Shown here: piece after piece, positions 1-6,928 of the stretch
Layout of the letters: each line of letters begins with the position of its first letter
Position numbering within the stretch: the first letter of the stretch is position 1
Source: CAZLLV01 sp964560325
GTDB taxonomy: Bacteria; Acidobacteriota; Thermoanaerobaculia; Multivoradales; DATKCC01
NCBI GenBank assembly: GCA_964560325.1
Contig: CAZLLV010000433.1
Span: 1 to 6,928, forward strand
Direction: 5' to 3'
DNA: 6,928 nt
Program-made: the position numbers and the translations under genes
The notes under the pieces: generated by a model
What the model was told of the DNA's origin: nothing
Databases searched by the model: none
Seen by the model: only the letters and a program-made list of their open reading frames with translations

Positions 1-1
1 G

Positions 2-85
2 GCCTTCGTGACCCTGGAGGCGCTGCCGCTCACCCCCAACGGCAAGGTCGACCGCAAGGCCCTGCCGGAGCCGGAGGCCGACCGG
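2..85 (+). other. C-terminal end of adenylation domain (module 1)
   Basis: Only the last ~28 residues of this A domain are present. The A10 motif LPLTPNGKVDRKALP occupies residues 8-22. It contains the invariant lysine (K15, bases 44-46) that contacts the aminoacyl-adenylate in this enzyme family. The substrate pocket lies upstream of the window, so the amino acid it selects cannot be read. Because the next domains are PCP and E, whatever it loads is expected to end up in the D form. The A10 sequence is canonical, unlike A2, which has HGKVDR in place of NGKVDR. Confidence 0.95.
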
Positions 86-3000
86 CCGGAGCTGGGCAGC
101 GAGTACGCGGCGCCCCGGACGGACGCCGAGCGGGCCCTGGCTGAGATCTGGGCCGACGTCCTCGGCGTCGAGCGGGTCGGCATCCACGACAACTTCTTCG
201 CCCTCGGCGGCGACTCGATCCTCAGCCTGCGGGTGGTTTCCAAGATGGCGGCGGCGGGTTGGACGGTGACTCCGCGGCAGATCTTCGAGGCTCGGGACCT
301 GGCGGCGCTGGCAGATGCCGCGCTGCCGGCCGCTCCGGCGCCGGCGGCGGGCGAGGGCGCCGTGGAACGGGACGCCGAGCCCGGACCGGTCCCGTTGACG
401 CCGATCCAGCGCTGGTTCTTCGAGCGCCGGGTGCCGGAGCGTCACCGCTGGAACCAGTCGCTATTCCTCCGCCTGCGTCGCACGGTGGACCCGGCGGCAC
501 TGGCGGCGGCGGCTCGGGCCACGGTGTCCCGGCACGACGCCTTTCGCCTCCGCTTCGTCCCCGAGGACGATGCGTGGCGACAGACGCTGGCGGAGGACGC
601 CGGGCCCGATCCGGTGGCGCGGATCGATCTCTCGGCGATCCCGGACGGGGCCCTCCGGGAGGCGCTGGAGCGCGCTGCGGCCACGGTCCAGACCTGTCTC
701 GACCTGACGGAGGGGCCGCTGGTCCGGATGCTCGTCTGCGAGACCGGCGGCCGAGGGGACCGGCTGCTGCTGACGGCGCACCATCTGAGCGTCGACGCCG
801 TCTCCTGGGGGATCTTGCTGGAGGACCTGGCCCGGGCGCTCACCTCGCTGGAGGCGGGCGACGCCTCGGACGACGGTGCGGCAGCGGCCACCACGCCGTT
901 CTCCACCTGGGCCCGCCGGCTCCACGAGGAGATCCGGGAGGGCGCCTTCGACGACGAGCAGCCGTACTGGCGCTCGGTTCTCCAGGGAGCCGCCACCGAT
1001 CTGCCCCGGAGCGGCCACGGTCCGGACGTGGCGCGTTGGGTGGAGTCCGTCGAGCGGACCCTGGACGAGGAGACCACCTCCGTGCTCCAGCGGGAGGCCG
1101 CCCGGGCCTACCGAGCGACCCTCCAGGACGCTCTCCTGGTGGGCCTCGGGGAGGGCCTGGCTCGCTGGCGCGGCGGCGGGGAGCGGCGGGGCACGGGGTG
1201 CGGAGAGGGCGCCTTCGCCATCGAGCTGGAGGGGCACGGTCGGGAGGAGGGGCTGGTCCCCGGCGCCGACCTCTCTCGGACCGTGGGGTGGTTCACCGCC
1301 CTCTTCCCGTTCCGCCTACACGGCCTGCCGGCGGACGGCGGTGAGGACGCCCGCGCTGCCCACCTGGGCGCGGAGCTGCGCCGGGTCAAGGAGCGGACGC
1401 GGGCCGTGCCCCGGGGCGGGGTCGGCTGGGGAGCTCTGGCCGGGACGGGTGGAGAATCCCTGCCGTCCGGCTTCGCGGTGGGTCTCAATTTCCTGGGGCG
1501 CCTCGACGGCGCGGGTCAGACCCACGGCCTCCTGGTCGGCGCCGACGAGGCCGTGGGTGCCACCCAGAGTCCCGACGTGGAACGTCCCCACGCTCTCGAG
1601 GTGGTCGCCAGCGTCCGGGGCGGCGCCCTGGTCCTCAGCTTCGCCTACGGCTCTCGGGTGCTGGCCCGGGAGAGGGTGGAGGCCCTGGCCGACTCGTGCG
1701 CGTCGGCGCTCCGCCTTCTCGCCGACCACTGTCGCCGGCTGCCGGGACCGATCCTCTCCGCCTCCGACGTCCCCCTCGCCGGGCTCGACGACGACGCCCT
1801 CGACCGGCTGACGGCGGGGGCCCAGGAGACGGCGTCTGGCGGGATCGAGGACGTCTATCCCCTGGCGCCCCTCCAGGAGGGCCTGCTGTTCGAGTGCCTG
1901 GCCCAGGGCAGCCCGTGGCTCTACTACGAGCAGCTCGGCCTGCGCTTGCGGGGCCCGCTGGACGCCGACGCCTTCCACGCCGCCTGGCGGCGCGTGGTGG
2001 AGCGCCACCCGGTCCTCCGTACCTCCTTCGTCTGGGACGGGCTGGATCGTCCCCTCCAGGTGGTGCACCGGCGGGTCGAGCTGCCGTGGCATGTCGAGGA
2101 CTGGCGGGACGAGGCGGGGGCGGGCGAGACGATCGACCGGCGTCTGGACGAGCTGATGGCGGAGGACCGCCGGCGGGGGTTCGATCCGGCGGTCGCACCC
2201 CTCATGCGCTTCATCCTGGTGCGCCTGGGCGACGAGGAGAGCTTCTTCCTCTGGAGCCACCATCACCTGCTCCTCGACGGCTGGTGCCTGTCCCTGGTGG
2301 TGGAGGAGGTCTTCGCCGGCTATCGGGAGGCCACCGGCGGCGTGGCGGCCCGCCTCCCTACCCGCCGGCCGTACGTCGACTTCGTCGCCTGGCTGGCGGC
2401 GCGGGACGATGGAGCCCCGGAGCGGTTCTGGCGCCGCCGCCTCGCCGGTATCGAAGAGCCGACACCGCTCCTGGCGGCCCTCGGGGGCCACCCCGGACCG
2501 ACGGCGGCCGGCGGCGAGGCGAGTGAGCCGCGGCAGGACGTCCACGAGCTGCGCCTGTCCGCCGAGACGACTGCGGCGGTGGATGCCCTGGCTCGCTCCC
2601 GGGGCACCACGGTGGGCACCCTGGTCCACGGTGCCTGGGCAGTACTGCTCTCCCGCTTCACCGGCCGCCGCGAGGTCCTGTTCGGCACCGTCGTCTCCGG
2701 CCGGCCTCCTTCCCTCTCGGGCGCCGACCAGATGATCGGGCTCTTCGTCAATACCGTTCCGGTGCCCATCGGGGTGCCGTCCGGCACGTCGGTCGGGGAC
2801 TGGCTGGCAGAGCTGCAATTGGAGCTCGCCGAGCTCCGGGACCACGAGCACGACCCGCTGGCGGACGTCCAGCGCTGGGGCGATCTGCCGGTCGGCACGC
2901 CACCGTTCGAGAGTCTGCTGGCGTTCGAGAACTATCAACGCGGGGCGGCGCCGCCGGAGGGGGAGGTGGGGCTGGCGATCGAGGACTTGCGGATCTTCGA

Positions 3001-6000
3001 GGCCACGAGCTACCCCCTGACCCTGGCGGTCGGGCCCGGTGAGCGGCTCCTCCTGCGGCTGGAGTCCCTCCGGGCTTTTCTCGATCAGGGAGCGGCGGAG
3101 CGGCTGGTGACTCACCTGGCGACGGTGATCGAGGCGATGGCGGAGCGGCCGGAACGGCCGGTGGGGGCGCTGCCGACAGCGAGCGCCGCCGAGGTGGCGC
3201 AGGTGGTGACGGCGTGGGGACGCGCGCCGGCGGCGCCCGACCCGGAGGGCGACCTCTTCGCCCTGGTCGCTGCCGTGGCGGACCGCCGGCCGTCGGCGCC
3301 GGCGGTGGTGTGGGAGCGGGATGCGATCTCCTACGGCGAGCTGGTGGCTCGGGCGGAGGCGGTGGCCCGGCGCCTGCGGGCGGCGGGGGTGGGGCCGGAG
3401 TCCCTGGTGGGGGTCTGCGTGCCCCGCTCACCTGACCTGGCGGTGGCGCTCCTGGGCGTCCTCGCGGCCGGCGGCGCGTACCTCCCTCTCGATCCAGCCT
3501 ACCCGACGGAGCGGACCGTATGGACCGCCCGCAGTGCCGGCGCCGGATGGCTTCTCCACGACGGAGGCGACCACGCCCGCGCCCTGATGGCGGCGACCGG
3601 CCTGCGTCCGGTGCCGCTCACTCCTCCGCTCCCCGACGCGGGCGCGGCGGACGACGCGACGCTCGACCGGACGGGCCTTCTCGACGGCGCCGCATCGGTC
3701 CTCTACACCTCCGGCTCCACCGGACGGCCGAAGGGGGTGGTGACGAGCCACCGGGCTCTCGCCGGCTACGCCCTCGACCTGGCGGAGCGCCTGGAGCTGG
3801 GGCCGGAGGATCGGGTGCTCCAGTTCGCCCCGATGAGCTTCGACGTCCTGGCGGAGGAGATCTTCCCCGTCTGGCTCGCCGGCGGTGCGGTGGCCTTCTA
3901 CGATCCGGCGGAGCTGGGTACCTGTGCCGGCCTCCAGGGGGCGATCGAGCGCCTGGGAGTCACCGTCGTGGAGCTGCCGGCGACTTTCTGGCACGAGTGG
4001 GTCCGGGAGCTCGACGACGGCGGGGGTCGTCCGCCGGACTGCCTGCGGATGGTCCTCGTGGGCTGTGACCGCCCGGCTCCCGACCGGGTGGCCTTCTGGC
4101 GTACCACCGGTGTGGAGCTGGTGGTGGTGTTCGGCCTCACCGAGACGGCGGTCACCAACACCCTGGCCTTCGACGAGGGCGCCGAGACCGGCCGCTCCGC
4201 CGAGCTGCCCATCGGCCGGCCGGTGGCCGGCAGCCGAGTGGCGGTGCTCGACCGGGAGGGCCGCCCGATGCCGCCGGGGGTCGCGGGGGAGCTGATGATC
4301 GGCGGTCCCGGTCTCGCCCGAGGCTACCTGGGCCGGCCGGCCCTCACCGCCGAGCGCTTCGTCCCCGACCGGTATGCCCCGGAGCCGGGGGCCAGGACCT
4401 ACCGGACCGGCGATCTCGCCCGCTGGCGGGACGACGGGACACTCGATTTCCTCGGCCGCGTGGATCACCAGGTGAAGGTCCGCGGCTTCCGGGTCGAGCC
4501 GGGGGAGGTCGAGGCGACCCTGATGCGCCATCCGGCGGTGGTGGCGACGGCGGTGACCGCCGGCGCGGGGGTGGACGGCACCGGACAGCGCCTGGTGGCG
4601 TGGGTGGTGACGGACGAGAGCGGATCGGCCCCGGCGGGACCGGACGTGCTACGGCGCTTCCTGGAGGAGCGGCTGCCGGCCCACATGGTGCCCTCGCTCT
4701 TCGTCCCCCTCGAGGCTCTTCCGCTGACCTCCCACGGCAAGGTCGACCGGGCGGCTCTGGAGTCCCGCGACCTGCCGGAGGCGCCGGTGGCGGCGGCGCG
4801 GGGGACCGAGCCGCGGACCGCCACCGAGCAGGCGATCGCGGACCTGTGGTCGGAGCTCCTGGGGGTACGGCGGCTCGATGTCCACGCCGATTTCTTCGAC
4901 CTGGGTGGCCACTCCCTCACCGCCACCCGGACCATCGCCCGCATCCGGCGGACTTTCGACGTCGACCTGTCGTTGCACACTTTCTTCGAGCGGCCGACAG
5001 TGGCGTCCCTCGCGGTCGAGGTGGAGCGGGCCCTGCGATCCGGCGCCGGCACCGAGCTGCCACCGCTGGAGCCCCGGCGGCCGGCGGACGGCCCCGCGCC
5101 CCTTTCGTTCGCCCAGGAGCGGCTCTGGTTCATCGACCGCCTGGAGCCGGAGAACCCCGTCTACAACATGCCGGTCGCGCTGCGACTCACCGGTCCTCTG
5201 GACCGGGGGGCGGTGGCCCGGGCTTTCGCCGAGATCGTGCGGCGTCACGAGGTCCTGCGCACGAGCTTCGCGGAGCGCGGGGGAAAGCCGACCCTGCGGG
5301 TCGAAGAGGCCCCCGGCTTCCGCGTGCCACTGGTGGATCTTTCGGGGCTCCCGCCCGCCCGCCGAGACGCCGAGGCCGAGCGGCTGGCCCGGGCCGACGC
5401 CCACCGGCCGTTCCGCCTGTCCGAAGCGCCACTCCTGCGGGTGACCCTGCTCCAGCTCGCGCCCCGCGACCCGTCGGACGCCGAGCACGTCGCCCTGGCG
5501 AACCTCCACCACGTCGTCGCCGACGCCTGGTCCATGGAGGTCCTCACCGGCGAGCTGAGCGCTCTCTACCCGGCATTCCACCGGGGCCTGCCGTCGCCCC
5601 TGGAGGAGCTGCCGGTGCAGTACTCGGACTTCGCCGCCTGGCAGCGCGCCTGGCTCAGCGGGGAGGTCCTGGAACGCCAGCTCGATCACTGGCGCCGCGA
5701 TCTGGGGGGTGAGCTGCCGGTGCTCGACCTGCCCACCGACCGGCCCCGGCCGCCGGTGCAGAGCTTCCGGGGCGGCCGGCGCTTCCGCTCCCTGAGCGGA
5801 CCGCTGGCCGGCGCCCTCCGGGAGCTGGGCCGGAGCGAGCGGGCGACCCTGTTCATGATCCTCCTGGCGGGATTCCAGGCGCTCCTCGCCCGCCTCGCCG
5901 GCCAGGACGACGTGCTGATCGGCACTCCGGTGGCGAACCGGAGCCACCACCGGACCGAATCGCTGATCGGCTTCTTCCTGAACACCGTCGTCCTGCGGGG

Positions 6001-6928
6001 CGACCTGTCTCGGGACCCGAGCTTCCGGGAACTGGTGGCCGGGACGCGGGAGCGCTCCCTGGGCGCCTTCGCGCACCAGGACGTGCCGTTCGAGCGCCTG
6101 GTGGACGAGCTGGGGGTGGCACGCGACCTCTCCCGCCCGGCGCTCTTCCAGGTGATGTTCGTCCTCCAGAACGCCCCCGCGGAGTCCCTCGACCTGTCGG
6201 ACGTCCGGCTCGGGGCGTTGCCGGTGGACGTGGAGACGGCGAAATTCGACCTCACGCTCTCCGTCGAGGAGACCGCCGACGGTCTGGCGGCGAGCCTCGA
6301 GTACGCCGTCGACCTGTTCGACCCGGTGACGGTGGACCTCCTCCTGGAGCGCTTCGAGCGCCTGCTGGGTGCCGCCGTGGAGGAACCGGACCGGGCGCTG
6401 AGCGCCCTGCCCCTGCTGTCGGAGGCCGAGCGGCGCGAGCTGCTGGAGTCGCGGGTTCCGGGCCGGCGGTTCGAACTCGGGGAGGCGGGTTTGTGGGAGC
6501 GTTTCGCGGCGGTGGCCGCGGGGCGGCCGGCGGCGGTGGCGGTGGTGGGCGGAGAGGCGCGGTGGAGCTACGGGGCGGTGGCGGAGCGATCGCTGTCGCT
6601 GGCGGCGCGGCTGGCGGCGCTGGGGGTGCGTCCTGGGGACCGGGTGGCCCTGTGCGTGGACCGCACGGCGGAGCTGGTACCGGCGATCCTGGGGGTCCTG
6701 GCGGCGGGGGCGGCGTACGTGCCGCTCGACCCGGCGCACCCGGCCGAGCGTCTGCGCGACCAGGTGGCGGACGCCGGGGTGCGGGTGCTGGTCACCGCCG
6801 GCTCGGCGGCGGAGCGGCTGCCGGAGGATCTCGCCGTCAGCGGCGGATCGGTGGAGCGGGTCGACCTGGGCGCGCTGGGTGCCGTCGGGGGGGCAGACGG
6901 CTTCGAGCCGGTCCGGGTGCCGTCGGGC
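2..6928 (+). CDS. Nonribosomal peptide synthetase, multimodular, internal fragment (A-PCP-E-C-A-PCP-C-A)
   Basis: A single reading frame stays open for 2309 codons and runs off both ends, so this is an internal piece of a larger protein. In order it holds the tail of an A domain (residues 1-28), PCP1 (38-108), E (128-590), C1 (616-1060), A2 (1078-1592), PCP2 (1602-1680), C2 (1697-2145) and a truncated A3 (2158-2309). Each domain is recognised from its family core motifs: A1-A10, the carrier serine motif, HHxxxD in E and C, and EGHGRE in E. The enzyme would build a peptide on phosphopantetheine arms in the cytoplasm. The upstream module makes a D residue, the middle module adds one residue, and the third module begins the next addition. 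No thioesterase, reductase, methyltransferase or docking domain is seen. Start, stop, RBS and operon partners lie outside the window. The NRPS assignment is essentially certain; the peptide is unknown, so no gene symbol is given. Confidence 0.98.
113..325 (+). other. Peptidyl carrier protein domain PCP1, type paired with an epimerization domain
   Basis: This is a carrier (thiolation) domain. The helical lead-in AEIWADVLGVERVGIHDNFF is followed by ALGGDSILSL. The serine that would carry 4'-phosphopantetheine is S72 (bases 215-217). The residue before it is aspartate (GGDS). In this family the GGDSI form is characteristic of carriers that serve E domains, and an E domain does follow directly. 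PCP2 in the same protein has GGHSL instead. A linker rich in Ala, Pro and Gly (about residues 105-127) connects it to the E domain. Confidence 0.96.
383..1771 (+). other. Epimerization (E) domain
   Basis: This domain converts the L-aminoacyl or peptidyl thioester on PCP1 to its D epimer. All the characteristic motifs are readable: PLTPIQRWFF (residues 131-140), HHLSVDAVSW (260-269), QDALLVGL near base 1127, ELEGHGREE (408-416), RTVGWFTALFP (426-436) and GLNFLG (494-499). The second histidine (H261) and the glutamate opening EGHGRE (E410), which form the active site in characterised E domains, are both present, so it looks active. Two small departures are seen in the HH motif: DAVSW in place of the DGVSW form, and glycine (G270) where an arginine usually follows SW. 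The EGHGRE and RTVGWFT motifs separate it from the related condensation domains. Its length, about 460 residues, is normal. The stretch from about residue 585 to 615 is a linker. Confidence 0.96.
1847..3181 (+). other. Condensation domain C1, DCL type
   Basis: This domain forms the peptide bond between the D-terminated chain on PCP1 and the aminoacyl group on PCP2. The start DVYPLAPLQEGLLFE (residues 617-631) is the typical opening of condensation domains that follow E domains (D-donor, L-acceptor). Later motifs are RHPVLRTSF (668-676), the active site HHLLLDG (H754, H755, D759, G760) within WSHHHLLLDGW, YVDFVAWL, FGTVVSGRP (894-902) and IGLFVNTVPV (912-921). The full set of motifs and a length near 445 residues indicate an intact, working domain. 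Its DCL character agrees with the E domain immediately upstream. The DCL subtype is assigned from the opening motif and the context; a phylogenetic placement was not possible here. Confidence 0.95.
3233..4777 (+). other. Complete adenylation domain A2, divergent core motifs, substrate uncertain (possibly basic)
   Basis: This domain activates an amino acid with ATP and loads it on PCP2. Motifs in order: A1 ISYGEL (residues 1109-1114), A2 LGVLAAGGAYLPLD (1151-1164), A3 LYTSGSTGRPKG (1234-1245), A4 FDVLAEEIF (1280-1288), A5 VFGLTET (1376-1382), A6 GELMIGGPGLARGYL (1429-1443), A7 YRTGDL (1467-1472), A8 GRVDHQVKVRGFRVEPGEVE (from 1485) and A10 LPLTSHGKVDR with lysine K1580. Compared with consensus, A5 has FGLTE for YGPTE, the GGE motif before it reads GCD (1354-1356), and A8 has EPGE for ELGE. 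Aligning to GrsA by motif spacing gives pocket residues D1281, V1282, E1285, E1324, L1352, G1354, V1376, V1384, T1385 and K1580. I do not recognise this code. Two acidic residues suggest a basic side chain, which is inference only. The catalytic residues are present. Confidence 0.96.
4805..5041 (+). other. Peptidyl carrier protein domain PCP2
   Basis: This is the second carrier domain. The helix IADLWSELLGVRRLDVHADF leads into FDLGGHSLTATR. The phosphopantetheine serine is S1638 (bases 4913-4915). The GGHSL form is the usual one for a carrier that hands its chain directly to a condensation domain without epimerization, which fits C2 following it. The domain ends with FDVDLSLHTFFERPTVASLA, the standard closing helices. 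It would hold Xaa2 as acceptor for C1 and then serve as the peptidyl donor for C2. Confidence 0.97.
5090..6436 (+). other. Condensation domain C2, LCL type
   Basis: This domain extends the chain from PCP2 onto the residue loaded by the third module. The opening APLSFAQERLWFIDRL (about residues 1699-1714), with EPENPVYNMP, is typical of condensation domains that take an L-configured donor. RRHEVLRTSF (1747-1756) follows. The active site reads HHVVADAWSM, with H1836, H1837 and D1841 present but alanine (A1842) where the consensus HHxxxDG has glycine. IGTPVANR (1973-1980), IGFFLNTVVLR (1989-1999) and HQDVPFERLV (2025-2034) complete the set. Its length, about 450 residues, is normal. No E domain precedes it, which agrees with the LCL call. 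The catalytic histidine is intact, so activity is expected. Confidence 0.95.
6473..6928 (+). other. Adenylation domain A3, N-terminal part, cut by window end
   Basis: These are the first ~150 residues of a third A domain. The sequence LWERFAAVAAGRPAAVAVV (from residue 2164) is followed by A1 WSYGAVAERS (from 2188) and A2 LGVLAAGAAYVPLD (about 2231-2244), then HPAERLRDQVADAGVRVLVT. The window ends shortly before the expected A3 motif (YTSGSTG), so the specificity pocket and catalytic residues are not visible and the substrate cannot be predicted. The first ~85 codons use GCG for nearly every alanine and are rich in G at third positions, unlike the C2 domain just before. No stop or frameshift is seen, so the truncation is only the window edge. 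Confidence 0.95.

Noticed and set aside
259..1344. + strand open frame of 361 codons in another phase within the E domain
   Set aside because: Made almost entirely of Gly, Arg, Ala and Pro; it overlaps the clearly coding E-domain frame and has no domain signature.
876..2526. Further + strand open frames (876-1811 and 1696-2526) overlapping E and C1
   Set aside because: Low-complexity Arg/Pro/Ser/Gly translations out of phase with conserved NRPS motifs; no sign of frameshift in the real frame.
1316..3115. Long antisense open frame of 599 codons opposite the E, C1 region
   Set aside because: It lies fully opposite the NRPS frame, shows no recognisable motif, and is rich in Arg, Pro, Gly and Gln. 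It is a typical by-product of high-GC coding DNA.
6500..6720. G-rich runs that might form G-quadruplexes or a regulatory element
   Set aside because: The runs are explained by GCG, GGG, GTG and CTG codons for conserved A-domain residues; no regular four-tract arrangement stands out inside the coding frame.
4649..6739. Long antisense open frame of 696 codons opposite A2, PCP2, C2 and A3
   Set aside because: Same reason: complementary to intact NRPS domains, with composition dominated by Arg, Gln and His and no known domain.
3233..6928. Possible direct DNA repeat between the two A-domain starts (about 3300-3500 and 6540-6740)
   Set aside because: The similarity is at protein level, from homologous A1 and A2 motifs. 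The DNA differs at many synonymous sites, so it is not a recent duplication or an insertion repeat.

Overview
This window lies entirely inside one very large gene. Frame 2 of the + strand (bases 2 to 6928) is open for 2309 codons without a stop, and it reads as a nonribosomal peptide synthetase (NRPS). Neither the start nor the stop of the protein is here. No intergenic DNA, promoter, ribosome binding site, terminator, RNA gene, mobile element or CRISPR array is visible.

The domain order is: last ~28 residues of an adenylation (A) domain, carrier protein (PCP1), epimerization domain (E), condensation domain of the D-donor/L-acceptor type (C1, DCL), complete A domain (A2), carrier protein (PCP2), condensation domain of the L-donor/L-acceptor type (C2, LCL), and the first ~150 residues of a third A domain, cut just before its A3 motif. 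The window therefore covers the end of one module (…A-PCP-E), one complete elongation module (C-A-PCP) and the start of a third (C-A…). Key catalytic residues are present in every domain that is complete.

Read as an assembly line, the amino acid loaded by the upstream module is converted to its D form on PCP1. C1 joins it to the amino acid activated by A2. C2 then passes the growing chain to the residue chosen by A3. The product segment is ...D-Xaa1-Xaa2-Xaa3... if the line is colinear. Only A2 has a readable specificity pocket. My by-eye alignment gives D-V-E-E-L-G-V-V-T-K, with two acidic residues, which hints at (but does not establish) a basic side chain for Xaa2.

The DNA is very GC-rich, with G or C at most third codon positions. 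That fits a high-GC bacterium with large secondary-metabolite loci (for example an actinomycete, a myxobacterium or an acidobacterium), but nothing here fixes the lineage. The high GC also produces long stop-free runs in other frames and on the opposite strand, and I regard these as shadows. I see no evidence of a new kind of system. The points of interest are the divergent core motifs and pocket of A2, small variations in E and C2, and an abrupt change of synonymous codon use where the third A domain begins.
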